DNA of 7,570 bases, taken from positions 1 to 7,570 of the forward strand of contig JBAYNS010000051.1 in NCBI GenBank assembly GCA_041678625.1, in the 5' to 3' direction. This document shows positions 1 to 4,981 of the stretch, one piece after another. A program made the translations under genes and the position numbers. The stretch's first letter is position 1; the number at the start of each line of letters is the position of its first letter. The DNA comes from JBAYNS01 sp041678625 (GTDB taxonomy: Bacteria > Patescibacteriota > Gracilibacteria > Peribacterales > Peribacteraceae). The notes under the pieces are model-generated. The model was given only the letters and a program-made list of their open reading frames with translations. It was not told the DNA's origin and did no database searches.

Positions 1-121
1 AGCGTAAGCTGGAGGATGAATGCGTCTCAATTGAAAGGCGATCCTGCTACGGACGGGTTATGCCCTGCGAGGCACGAAGTGAGTGAAAAGAAACCGCCTG
101 CGTGAGCTGGCGGAGCTTCAC
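1..121. other. Left-edge region without a recognised gene
   Basis: No gene is recognised here. Two plus-strand frames are open from the edge but end at TGA codons at 84-86 and 103-105, and neither short peptide resembles a family I know. The segment is somewhat GC-richer than the intergenic gaps. It shows short self-complementary elements: AGGAT 13-17 with ATCCT 41-45, palindrome TCAATTGA 27-34, and CCGCC/GGCGG 94-113. An imperfect repeat pairs GCGTAAGCTGGAGG (2-15) with GCGTGAGCTGGCGG (102-113 and beyond is not exact at every base). It could be the end of a structured RNA or of a gene outside the window. I could not match it to tmRNA, RNase P RNA or rRNA from memory. Confidence 0.3.
86..113 (-). 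terminator. Rho-independent terminator after hmgA
   Basis: Reading the minus strand past the hmgA stop, CCGCC (109-113) pairs with GGCGG (94-98). A further GC/GC pair lies inside, across an A-A mismatch, with a TCAC tetraloop. The U-tract TTTCTTTT (86-93) follows immediately. The stem begins about 8 nt after the stop codon, the classic layout of an intrinsic terminator. It implies that the minus-strand transcript ends here and that hmgA is the last gene of its unit. Confidence 0.7.
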
Positions 122-1309
122 TTAACGAGCAAGTTTTTTGTGAGCTTTTGCAAGTGTCTGAGTTGCCTGTGCCGCCAGTAGAGAGATTTCGCCAGCTAGC
201 ACGGCAGCGCCGACAATTTCAGATAACTGTTGGCATGGATGCAAACCAGTTCCTGGTTCCTGGTTCCTGGTTCCTGAACCCAGAAGAAGCTGCAGGCACT
301 GTTTCTGGGCAGGCAGGCTCGTTCCGCCACCACGGACACCTACAAGTATGGCTGGCAGACGAACAGAGATCATCAGACCTCTTTTGTCCATTGTTACAGT
401 TGTATCCGCAAGAGACACTTCTACCACATGCGCTGCATCCTGTCCGGTGGCAAGATAGAGGGCGGCGATCACATTCGCGGCGTGAAGATTTGCTCCAATT
501 GCACCAGCAATCTTTGAGCCAATTTCTAATTTTGCATGTGCTGTTTGCAGGAGCTGCTCGGGAGTCGAGTTGAGCACATCTTTGATGACAGAAGAGGGGA
601 ACAGTGCTTCTGCGGTTACGCTGAAACCACGTCCTTTCTCATGTGTGCGTTTACTCGGTTTCTTATCTGAGTCGACATTCCCCGCGATGGTGATCGTTTG
701 TAATCCTTGAATAGTGTGCGTCATCCAGTCTGCGATTTTTTGTGCAGCAATCGTGATCATGTTCATGCCCATTGCTTCATCGGTGTCTGCGTAGAGTGTA
801 AGAAAGATGTGCTCGTGCGCTTCATCAATGTCAAAAGAAGTTATCCGGAGGTGGTCACTCGTCTCTTCACCGGTTTTTACCCATTGAGTGGAGCGTTCCC
901 GGATCTCTTTCTGCAGAGGAATCCGATTTTTGGGATCCAGAATTTTGAAGCAAATTGACCGTGTGATACCAATTCTTTCTGAATACGTTCGTACACCATC
1001 ACTGAGTGTGAGCACTTTACATCCGCGGTTCACACTCGCAACCAGTGCACCCTCTGTTGTTGCAAGCGGAAGGTGAACCATCATCTCTTCACCATTACTG
1101 AAGGTGATTTTCAGTGGCCCAGCGAGTCCCACGGGAAGAGGAATATGCCCGAACATTTGCTCGCAATTCTTTTCCTCGGCACTACCAAGTTTAGTCGGAT
1201 CAATTGTAAGTGCACTAAGGTCGGCACCCAGTTCTTGTTCGATCATTTCCCGTCTCGCGTTGCAGCGAGCGGAAGAATCTAGATCCGATGGTAGGTTGCG
1301 AAGATCCAA
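122..1309 (-). CDS. hmgA: HMG-CoA reductase, class I type
   Basis: Reduces HMG-CoA to mevalonate with two NAD(P)H, the committed step of the mevalonate pathway; soluble cytosolic enzyme. The 395 residues cover the catalytic domain with no membrane segments. Recognisable blocks in order: HIPLPVGLAGPL (55-66), TTEGALVASVNRGCK with catalytic Glu86, DEAMGMNM cofactor motif (178-184), NVDSDKKP with catalytic Lys216/217, LHAANVIAALYLATGQD with catalytic Asp290 at 291 or adjacent (291 is D), VGVRGGGTSLPAQKQCLQ (323-340), and the C-terminal flap His390 (LAKAHKK). DAMGMNM and DKK spacing point to class I. The start is TTG (1307-1309); the first internal ATG, at residue 22, would remove the helix RCNARREMIEQEL, which family members usually have. 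No Shine-Dalgarno is seen. Residues 344-356 (SGTRNQEPGTG region) are encoded by a 7-bp tandem repeat, lying in a loop that varies in this family. A terminator follows the stop. Family assignment is firm; the start is less so. Confidence 0.95.
   Translation of the reverse strand: MDLRNLPSDLDSSARCNARREMIEQELGADLSALTIDPTKLGSAEEKNCEQMFGHIPLPVGLAGPLKITFSNGEEMMVHLPLATTEGALVASVNRGCKVLTLSDGVRTYSERIGITRSICFKILDPKNRIPLQKEIRERSTQWVKTGEETSDHLRITSFDIDEAHEHIFLTLYADTDEAMGMNMITIAAQKIADWMTHTIQGLQTITIAGNVDSDKKPSKRTHEKGRGFSVTAEALFPSSVIKDVLNSTPEQLLQTAHAKLEIGSKIAGAIGANLHAANVIAALYLATGQDAAHVVEVSLADTTVTMDKRGLMISVRLPAILVGVRGGGTSLPAQKQCLQLLLGSGTRNQEPGTGLHPCQQLSEIVGAAVLAGEISLLAAQATQTLAKAHKKLAR
249..276. repeat. Four tandem GTTCCTG heptamers inside hmgA
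   Basis: Four perfect, contiguous copies of GTTCCTG on the plus strand (249-255, 256-262, 263-269, 270-276), that is CAGGAAC on the coding strand. They encode the low-complexity stretch GTRNQEPGT, upstream of the C-terminal segment that carries the catalytic flap His. Seven bp is not a multiple of three, so gain or loss of one copy would shift the frame, while three copies would add or remove seven residues. The unit differs by one base from GTTCCTA in the intergenic array at 4227-4240. Confidence 0.9.
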
Positions 1310-1310
1310 G

Positions 1311-1345
1311 TGAATGAAAAGTGAAGAATGAAAAATGAAAAATGT
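1311..1345. repeat. Heptad array, AAAATGA type, left arm
   Basis: Five contiguous degenerate heptamers: TGAATGA, AAAGTGA, AGAATGA, AAAATGA, AAAATGT. The array lies directly upstream of the TTG start of hmgA and would form most of its 5' leader. It faces the inverted array at 1368-1394. Confidence 0.75.
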
Positions 1346-1357
1346 CTAAACATGAGG

Positions 1358-1363
1358 ATTATA
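1358..1363 (-). promoter_or_regulatory. Candidate -10 box for hmgA
   Basis: Perfect TATAAT on the minus strand, placing a start of transcription near 1351 and a leader of about 42 nt before the TTG start. No convincing -35 hexamer is found 16-18 bp upstream (that region is the heptad array) and there is no TG extension, so it may be weak or regulated, or a coincidence in AT-rich DNA. If inactive, hmgA would be read through from mvaD. Confidence 0.35.
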
Positions 1364-1367
1364 GCTG

Positions 1368-1394
1368 CATTTTCCATTTTCCACTTACCACTTA
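1368..1394. repeat. Heptad array, right arm (inverted)
   Basis: CATTTTC, CATTTTC, CACTTAC, CACTTA in 7-bp register; on the minus strand these read as GAAAATG-type units, so the array is an inverted partner of 1311-1345. About 20 of 26 positions pair between the arms. In minus-strand RNA several of the mismatches become G-U pairs, giving a long imperfect hairpin between mvaD and hmgA. The last bases overlap the mvaD stop codon. Confidence 0.7.
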
Positions 1395-2396
1395 AATAAG
1401 ATGCGCGCCTTTTCCAACTTTTGCCTCAAAAATCTGGCATCCCTTTTGCGAGTGCGCAAATTCTCGCACTCTCTCCACGGCTTCCTCCGTACAGACGAGC
1501 TGTACGGTGGGTCCGGCATCCATGGTATAGAAGACAGGAAGATGCTCACTGCGCCGTAATTCCGCGATTTCTCGCGTAATATGATGTGTAGCCTCTGTGA
1601 GGTAATTGAGCGGCGGATTGCTCGTCTGCATCACTGTATGCATGTCATTGCAGTCCTCTTCCACAATAGCTTGAAGCTTCTCAAAATCCCGTTGTAGCAA
1701 TGCATCAATGCATTCCTGCTGTCTCCTCGTGGTAATTGCTTTCACACGTGCGGCGTAGTGCGGACTCGTATGTGCGGTGGCATGCCCCTCGGTTGATCCG
1801 ACTTTCTTTTCCTCTGTCGAAGGCACCAAAATGATGTCATGGAGTTGCCAGTGATTCTCGTCTGCGTACTGCCTGCCGACTGCACTATCAATATCATCTC
1901 CTTCTCCAGAAATCAGAGCTGAGAACCCTCCAAAAATACTCCGTGCGGCAGAACCGGAACCCAGACGCGCTATCACACTCGTCTGCTCGTCAGTGAGCTC
2001 AATGATCGGTGCAACGAGTCCTTGGTACGCTCGTGCCAGACAGCTGAAGACGGCGGAAGAGGAAGCAAGGCCCACTGCGGGGGGAATCGCCGATCGCACG
2101 GTCACGGCGATCGATGCGGGAACGGCATCGTGGGCTCCAAGGTGATTCAAGTAGCGCTTGGTGAGATCAAGGTGCTTCTGAAAGCGGAGGATATCCTTCT
2201 CCTTCAGCACACGTTCCGTGCCGTCTGTCTCAAACGATTGCACGCTCAGTGTGTCTGCATGATCGATATCGATCTCCACAGTTGGTCCGTCCAGTGTCAT
2301 CGAAAATGAATCAGCCATAGGCAGACGGAGGATATCGTTGCGATTTCCCCAGTACTTGATCCAGGCGGAGTTGGGAGTGGAGCGGGCGGTAACCAT
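1392..2396 (-). CDS. mvaD: Diphosphomevalonate (or phosphomevalonate) decarboxylase
   Basis: GHMP-superfamily enzyme that phosphorylates the tertiary hydroxyl and decarboxylates mevalonate diphosphate to IPP in the cytosol. Its 334 residues match the usual family length. Visible blocks: STPNSAWIKYWGNRND (6-21), SFSMTLDG (30-37), ATP loop PPAVGLASSSAVFSCLARAY (105-124), LGSGSAARSIFGGFSAL (145-161), FYTMDAGPTVQL with the catalytic Asp293, and the end AKVGKGAHLI. The usual YWGKR signature reads YWGNR here: the Lys that commonly contacts the substrate phosphates is Asn18. As no phosphomevalonate kinase is in the window, the alternative is a phosphomevalonate decarboxylase as described from Chloroflexi and haloarchaea, whose product needs isopentenyl phosphate kinase. 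The start is ATG at 2394-2396 with no Shine-Dalgarno. Family is certain, substrate is not. Confidence 0.92.
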   Translation of the reverse strand: MVTARSTPNSAWIKYWGNRNDILRLPMADSFSMTLDGPTVEIDIDHADTLSVQSFETDGTERVLKEKDILRFQKHLDLTKRYLNHLGAHDAVPASIAVTVRSAIPPAVGLASSSAVFSCLARAYQGLVAPIIELTDEQTSVIARLGSGSAARSIFGGFSALISGEGDDIDSAVGRQYADENHWQLHDIILVPSTEEKKVGSTEGHATAHTSPHYAARVKAITTRRQQECIDALLQRDFEKLQAIVEEDCNDMHTVMQTSNPPLNYLTEATHHITREIAELRRSEHLPVFYTMDAGPTVQLVCTEEAVERVREFAHSQKGCQIFEAKVGKGAHLI

Positions 2397-2408
2397 AGGA
2401 AATGAGGA

Positions 2409-2424
2409 TTAGAGTTCTAGAATA
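2409..2424 (-). promoter_or_regulatory. Candidate -10 region of mvaD
   Basis: Two overlapping-region candidates on the minus strand: TCTAAT (2409-2414), which predicts a start about 6 nt before the ATG, and TATTCT (2419-2424), which predicts a leader of about 15 nt. TCTAAT is followed by CCTCAT exactly as the TATAAT upstream of hmgA is. No good -35 box is visible for either. Confidence 0.3.
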
Positions 2425-2430
2425 CTAGAA
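2415..2430. promoter_or_regulatory. Inverted repeat, possible operator
   Basis: TTCTAG-AATA-CTAGAA is a perfect 6-bp inverted repeat with a 4-bp spacer, placed over the presumed mvaD promoter in the divergent mvaD/HAD region. The neighbouring bases continue as rough 8-bp direct repeats (CTAGAATA, CTAGAATT, CTATGATT). A dimeric repressor site would look like this, but the sequence is AT-rich and no regulator gene is present. Confidence 0.3.
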
Positions 2431-2450
2431 TTCTATGATTACGGCATGGT

Positions 2451-2477
2451 AAAAAAAGAGGGTTTCTCTCTTTTTTT
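2451..2477. terminator. Bidirectional terminator-like hairpin
   Basis: AAAAAAAGAG (2451-2460) pairs perfectly with CTCTTTTTTT (2468-2477) around a 7-nt loop. Each strand thus has an A-tract, a short stem and a T-tract, as in a bidirectional intrinsic terminator. Only three of the ten pairs are G-C, so the stem is weak. It lies between two divergent starts, where it could stop antisense transcripts coming from mvk before they reach mvaD. Confidence 0.4.
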
Positions 2478-2492
2478 GGAGTCGTATTTTTC

Positions 2493-2498
2493 TATACT
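2493..2498 (+). promoter_or_regulatory. -10 box of the HAD phosphatase gene
   Basis: TATACT ends 9 bp before the ATG, predicting a transcription start about 3 nt upstream of the start codon and hence a nearly leaderless mRNA. The -35 position is occupied by the T-tract of the hairpin at 2451-2477, so there is no recognisable TTGACA. No Shine-Dalgarno is present between the box and the ATG. Confidence 0.5.
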
Positions 2499-2507
2499 CC
2501 CACACTT

Positions 2508-3356
2508 ATGGAACAACTATTTGCCCTTGTGGACAGGGATGGCGTGCTCAGGAGGGAACAGCTTGTGCTTCCCGGTGTTCCTGAGCTCTATCAAGCGTTT
2601 ACGCGACGTGGTGTACATAGCGTGATCCTATCAAATAATGCACGTGTTACGTCGGATGGCATAACGCAGTGGATGAGAGAAAAATGCGGAGTAAGTGATT
2701 TTTCCAATGAGCAGGCAATGACATCTGCCGAGGCGGCTGCCCAATATTTTCATGAACGTATTGCAAATACTTTTCGGCCTTTTCTCATTGGAGAGTCCGG
2801 TCTTTGGGAGGCTTTTAAACGTCTCGACGTGCCGACATGCAATCATCATTGGGATGGTCAGCAGTGGAAAGATGATCCTCCAACACATGTTGTGAAGGGG
2901 TTCAAATCTGATGGAATCAGTCACAAAGATGAAGAAGCTCCGGGGTGTAATGCGCTTTATGAGCATGGTGCTGCTTTGATTATGGCTAATACAGATTCAA
3001 CATATCGCAATGCACAAGGAACTCGTTGTCCTGCAAATGGGATTCAATCACGGAACTTTATCGATGCTGCTGGCGGTAAGTACACTGATCTTGGCAAACC
3101 CAATATTGGTATGGCTGAAGAAGCTCTTCAGCGCATGGGGGCAGAGAAAAAATCAGCACGTGTTGTTGTGATTGGGGACAACCTTGAAACGGATATGGTC
3201 CTTGCAGGAAACTTACGATCTGAGAACTGGGATGCAGAAGGTTGGTTGGTTCTGACAGGAGATACAAAATCTGAGCAAGTGTCAGGATCAGCTTCTAAAG
3301 GAATGAGGATTTTTTCAGGTCTTCACGATATTGTGACGCACTTGTTAAAGTCATAG
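2508..3356 (+). CDS. HAD-superfamily phosphatase, NagD/HAD-IIA type
   Basis: Likely a cytosolic Mg-dependent phosphatase using an aspartyl-phosphate intermediate. Motif I is LVDRDGVL (nucleophile Asp9, general acid Asp11), motif II ILSNN (Ser42), motif III GKP (Lys197), motif IV VVVIGDNLETDM (Asp224, Asp229). The stretch between roughly residues 70 and 190 is the C2-type cap of the HAD-IIA group, including ANTDSTY, which corresponds to the TNPD-like segment of NagD and phosphoglycolate/4-nitrophenyl phosphatases. At 282 residues it is near the upper end of that group. Substrate cannot be told from sequence; sugar phosphates or phosphoglycolate are typical. It is the only plus-strand gene within the isoprenoid set, and its last 62 bp overlap the mvk 3' end. 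No terminator was found after its stop. A role in isoprenoid metabolism is possible only by position. Confidence 0.88.
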   Translation: MEQLFALVDRDGVLRREQLVLPGVPELYQAFTRRGVHSVILSNNARVTSDGITQWMREKCGVSDFSNEQAMTSAEAAAQYFHERIANTFRPFLIGESGLWEAFKRLDVPTCNHHWDGQQWKDDPPTHVVKGFKSDGISHKDEEAPGCNALYEHGAALIMANTDSTYRNAQGTRCPANGIQSRNFIDAAGGKYTDLGKPNIGMAEEALQRMGAEKKSARVVVIGDNLETDMVLAGNLRSENWDAEGWLVLTGDTKSEQVSGSASKGMRIFSGLHDIVTHLLKS

Positions 3357-4191
3357 TTGCACCATGGTTTAAGATGACATCTTTTTGGAGTACCAACACT
3401 ATTCCTCCTCCCCCAGTCCGTGCGCCGGCGCCGAGCACTTTTGCGGCGCCTCCTTTTGCTTCGATATCTGCGATGAGTTGCTGGATAGCTGGAGGAACCA
3501 CACCGAGGGAAACTTGGGCACGATGATGGTCACGAATGATCTCCTGCAGCAGAGATTCGTGAACCTCTGCTGCGGATCGGAGTCGTTCTGTGCACTGACC
3601 GATTATCATGAGAGCATCACTTACTTCGTTCTCGCGCTCCTTAATCCATGTGACGAGTTCACTCGTCGATTCATTTGGTTTGCCTGTATCAATGAGCACG
3701 GCGTTTGATAGTAGATCTTCAGGTAGATCAATGGGTTGAGGATCTTCTCCTTTCTTAAACAAGAGAGGACATGACTTCCAAATCACCGCGAAGTCGATTC
3801 CACTGTGGCCGGGATTCATACGATCTTCTATGGCGCGTGCTTCACGTTCGCAGTCTTTACCGAGCAGACAACGGCTTACAGCTATAACGAGCGCCGTGGA
3901 GGACCCCATGCCCTTACCGAGTGGGATCTGATTATCAATCGTGAGCGTTCCCTGCAGTAATCTGCCTTTGTACTGTTGAATGGCATTGAGAATATCCTGT
4001 AGATAAGCAGTCCAGCGCTCATCTCCTTTGATTTCATCCCACACAATTCTGATCCCATCTTGCGTTCGATCTTCTTCAAAAATTGCCGTAATTGTTAATG
4101 GAGCAGGCACAGCGATACCCGGCCATCCAAAGACCACGGCGTACTCACCGGTGAGGATGATTTTGCCTGGAGCGGAACCATGTTGGATCAT
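3295..4191 (-). CDS. mvk: Mevalonate kinase (GHMP kinase)
   Basis: Phosphorylates mevalonate to 5-phosphomevalonate with ATP in the cytosol. The 298 residues match the short prokaryotic form. GHMP motif 1 is HGSAPGKIILTGEYAVVFG (4-22; Lys10), motif 2 is IPLGKGMGSSTALVIAVS (89-106), the substrate loop is MNPGHSGIDFAV with catalytic Asp133, and motif 3 is KVLGAGARTGGGGIVLVL (251-268). Motif 3 carries extra residues (ART) compared with the usual GAGGGG. SGID followed by a FKKG segment fits mevalonate kinase better than phosphomevalonate kinase, although the second cannot be fully excluded. The start ATG (4189-4191) lacks a Shine-Dalgarno; TAAAGT lies exactly 6 bp upstream. The stop is TAG, and the last 20 codons run antisense to the end of the HAD gene, beyond the last conserved motif. 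Confidence 0.88.
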   Translation of the reverse strand: MIQHGSAPGKIILTGEYAVVFGWPGIAVPAPLTITAIFEEDRTQDGIRIVWDEIKGDERWTAYLQDILNAIQQYKGRLLQGTLTIDNQIPLGKGMGSSTALVIAVSRCLLGKDCEREARAIEDRMNPGHSGIDFAVIWKSCPLLFKKGEDPQPIDLPEDLLSNAVLIDTGKPNESTSELVTWIKERENEVSDALMIIGQCTERLRSAAEVHESLLQEIIRDHHRAQVSLGVVPPAIQQLIADIEAKGGAAKVLGAGARTGGGGIVLVLQKDVILNHGATMTLTSASQYREDLKKSSFL

Positions 4192-4197
4192 GTGTAT

Positions 4198-4203
4198 ACT
4201 TTA
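4198..4203 (-). promoter_or_regulatory. -10 box of mvk, leaderless spacing
   Basis: TAAAGT on the minus strand is separated by 6 bp from the ATG, which puts +1 on the A of the start codon. No good -35 is seen; the corresponding position is at the edge of the heptad array. The palindrome GTATAC overlaps it, too near the ATG to be a second -10. Confidence 0.4.
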
Positions 4204-4225
4204 CAGCCATTTGTTTTCCGTTGCT

Positions 4226-4304
4226 CGTTCCTAGTTCCTAGTTTTGATATAAGTGAACAACTAGGAACGAACAACTAGGAACGAACAACTATCAACTAGG
4301 AACG
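4226..4304. repeat. Intergenic heptad array with inverted arm
   Basis: Seven contiguous heptamers at 4255-4303, all ending AAC: GAACAAC, TAGGAAC, GAACAAC, TAGGAAC, GAACAAC, TATCAAC, TAGGAAC. The other arm at 4227-4240 holds two copies of GTTCCTA, the reverse complement of TAGGAAC. CGTTCCTAGTT (4226-4236) can pair perfectly with AACTAGGAACG (4259-4269), forming an 11-bp stem in the gap between uppS and mvk. Possible roles are transcript processing or termination after uppS, or it may be a neutral expanding repeat. Confidence 0.85.
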
Positions 4305-4306
4305 TA

Positions 4307-4981
4307 TTACGCTCCGAAACGGCGAGATCGCTCAGCAAATTTTTTAACGGCTTGAGCGAGATCATCAACGGAAAAATCCGGAAAAAGTTTTTTGCTGAAC
4401 TCCCATTCTGCGTAGGTGCTCTGCCAGAGCGCAAAGTTGCTTGTGCGCTGTTCTCCTGATGTGCGGATGATGAGGTCCATATCCGGGAGTTCCGGATGAT
4501 CGAGATGCTTTTTCAGCTCATTTTCAGAGATATCATTTCCCATTTTTTTGATTGCCCTAAGCAACTCATCTTTTCCGCCATAATCGACTGCAAGATTGAG
4601 TGTGAAATCCGTTTCTTTTTCCGTTTCTTTTTCCACTTTTTCCATGAGATTTACAAGCGATGTCGGAAGGCGATCGCGGCGACCTGAGTGACAGAATCGT
4701 GTGTGATTTTTCAGAAATCCTTTCCATTCTTTTTCCAAATATCGTTCCAGCATTGTCATCAACTTGTCTATTTCCTTTTTATCACGCTTCCAGTTTTCCG
4801 TAGAGAAACACCAAACGGTGAGCACATTCACACGCGGGTCTTTCTGGCACCATTCAGTGATTTTTCGGAAATTTTCAATTGCTTGCTCATGCCCCTTCCA
4901 TGGATTGAGGTTCTGCGCTCTTGCCCAACGGCGATTGCCGTCTGGAATGATTGCCACGTGGAGAGGAGTCTCAGTTGCCAT
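4307..4981 (-). CDS. uppS: Cis-prenyltransferase, undecaprenyl diphosphate synthase type
   Basis: Adds IPP units in cis to an allylic diphosphate to make the polyprenyl diphosphate carrier for peptidoglycan and other surface glycans, working at the inner face of the membrane. From ATG 4979-4981 the protein has 224 residues, slightly shorter than the usual 240-250. It shows HVAIIPDGNRRWA (catalytic Asp14), WCFSTENWKR (57-66), and the C-terminal signature DLIIRTSGEQRTSNFALWQ followed by YAEWEF (169-195). The reading frame is open 55 codons further upstream, but that part overlaps idi in another frame and resembles nothing, so the ATG next to the first motif is chosen. It overlaps idi by 11 bp, so the two are probably co-transcribed and translationally coupled. 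Final chain length (C50 or C55) cannot be told. Confidence 0.93.
   Translation of the reverse strand: MATETPLHVAIIPDGNRRWARAQNLNPWKGHEQAIENFRKITEWCQKDPRVNVLTVWCFSTENWKRDKKEIDKLMTMLERYLEKEWKGFLKNHTRFCHSGRRDRLPTSLVNLMEKVEKETEKETDFTLNLAVDYGGKDELLRAIKKMGNDISENELKKHLDHPELPDMDLIIRTSGEQRTSNFALWQSTYAEWEFSKKLFPDFSVDDLAQAVKKFAERSRRFGA

Noticed and set aside
249..276. CRISPR array
   Set aside because: Units are 7 bp and contiguous, with no spacers; no cas gene is present.
148..1313. Several plus-strand open frames opposite hmgA
   Set aside because: They are shadows of a gene with clear catalytic motifs on the other strand and encode low-complexity or Cys/His/Ser-rich peptides with no recognisable domain.
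1279..1353. Short minus-strand leader peptide starting at ATG 1351-1353, next to the TATAAT
   Set aside because: The roughly 25-codon frame is dictated by the TTTTCAT-type heptads, has no residue pattern typical of attenuator peptides, and ends inside hmgA.
4971..4973. Alternative genetic code with TGA read as Gly or Trp
   Set aside because: TGA ends idi at the expected family length and no conserved position is encoded by TGA in any of the genes.
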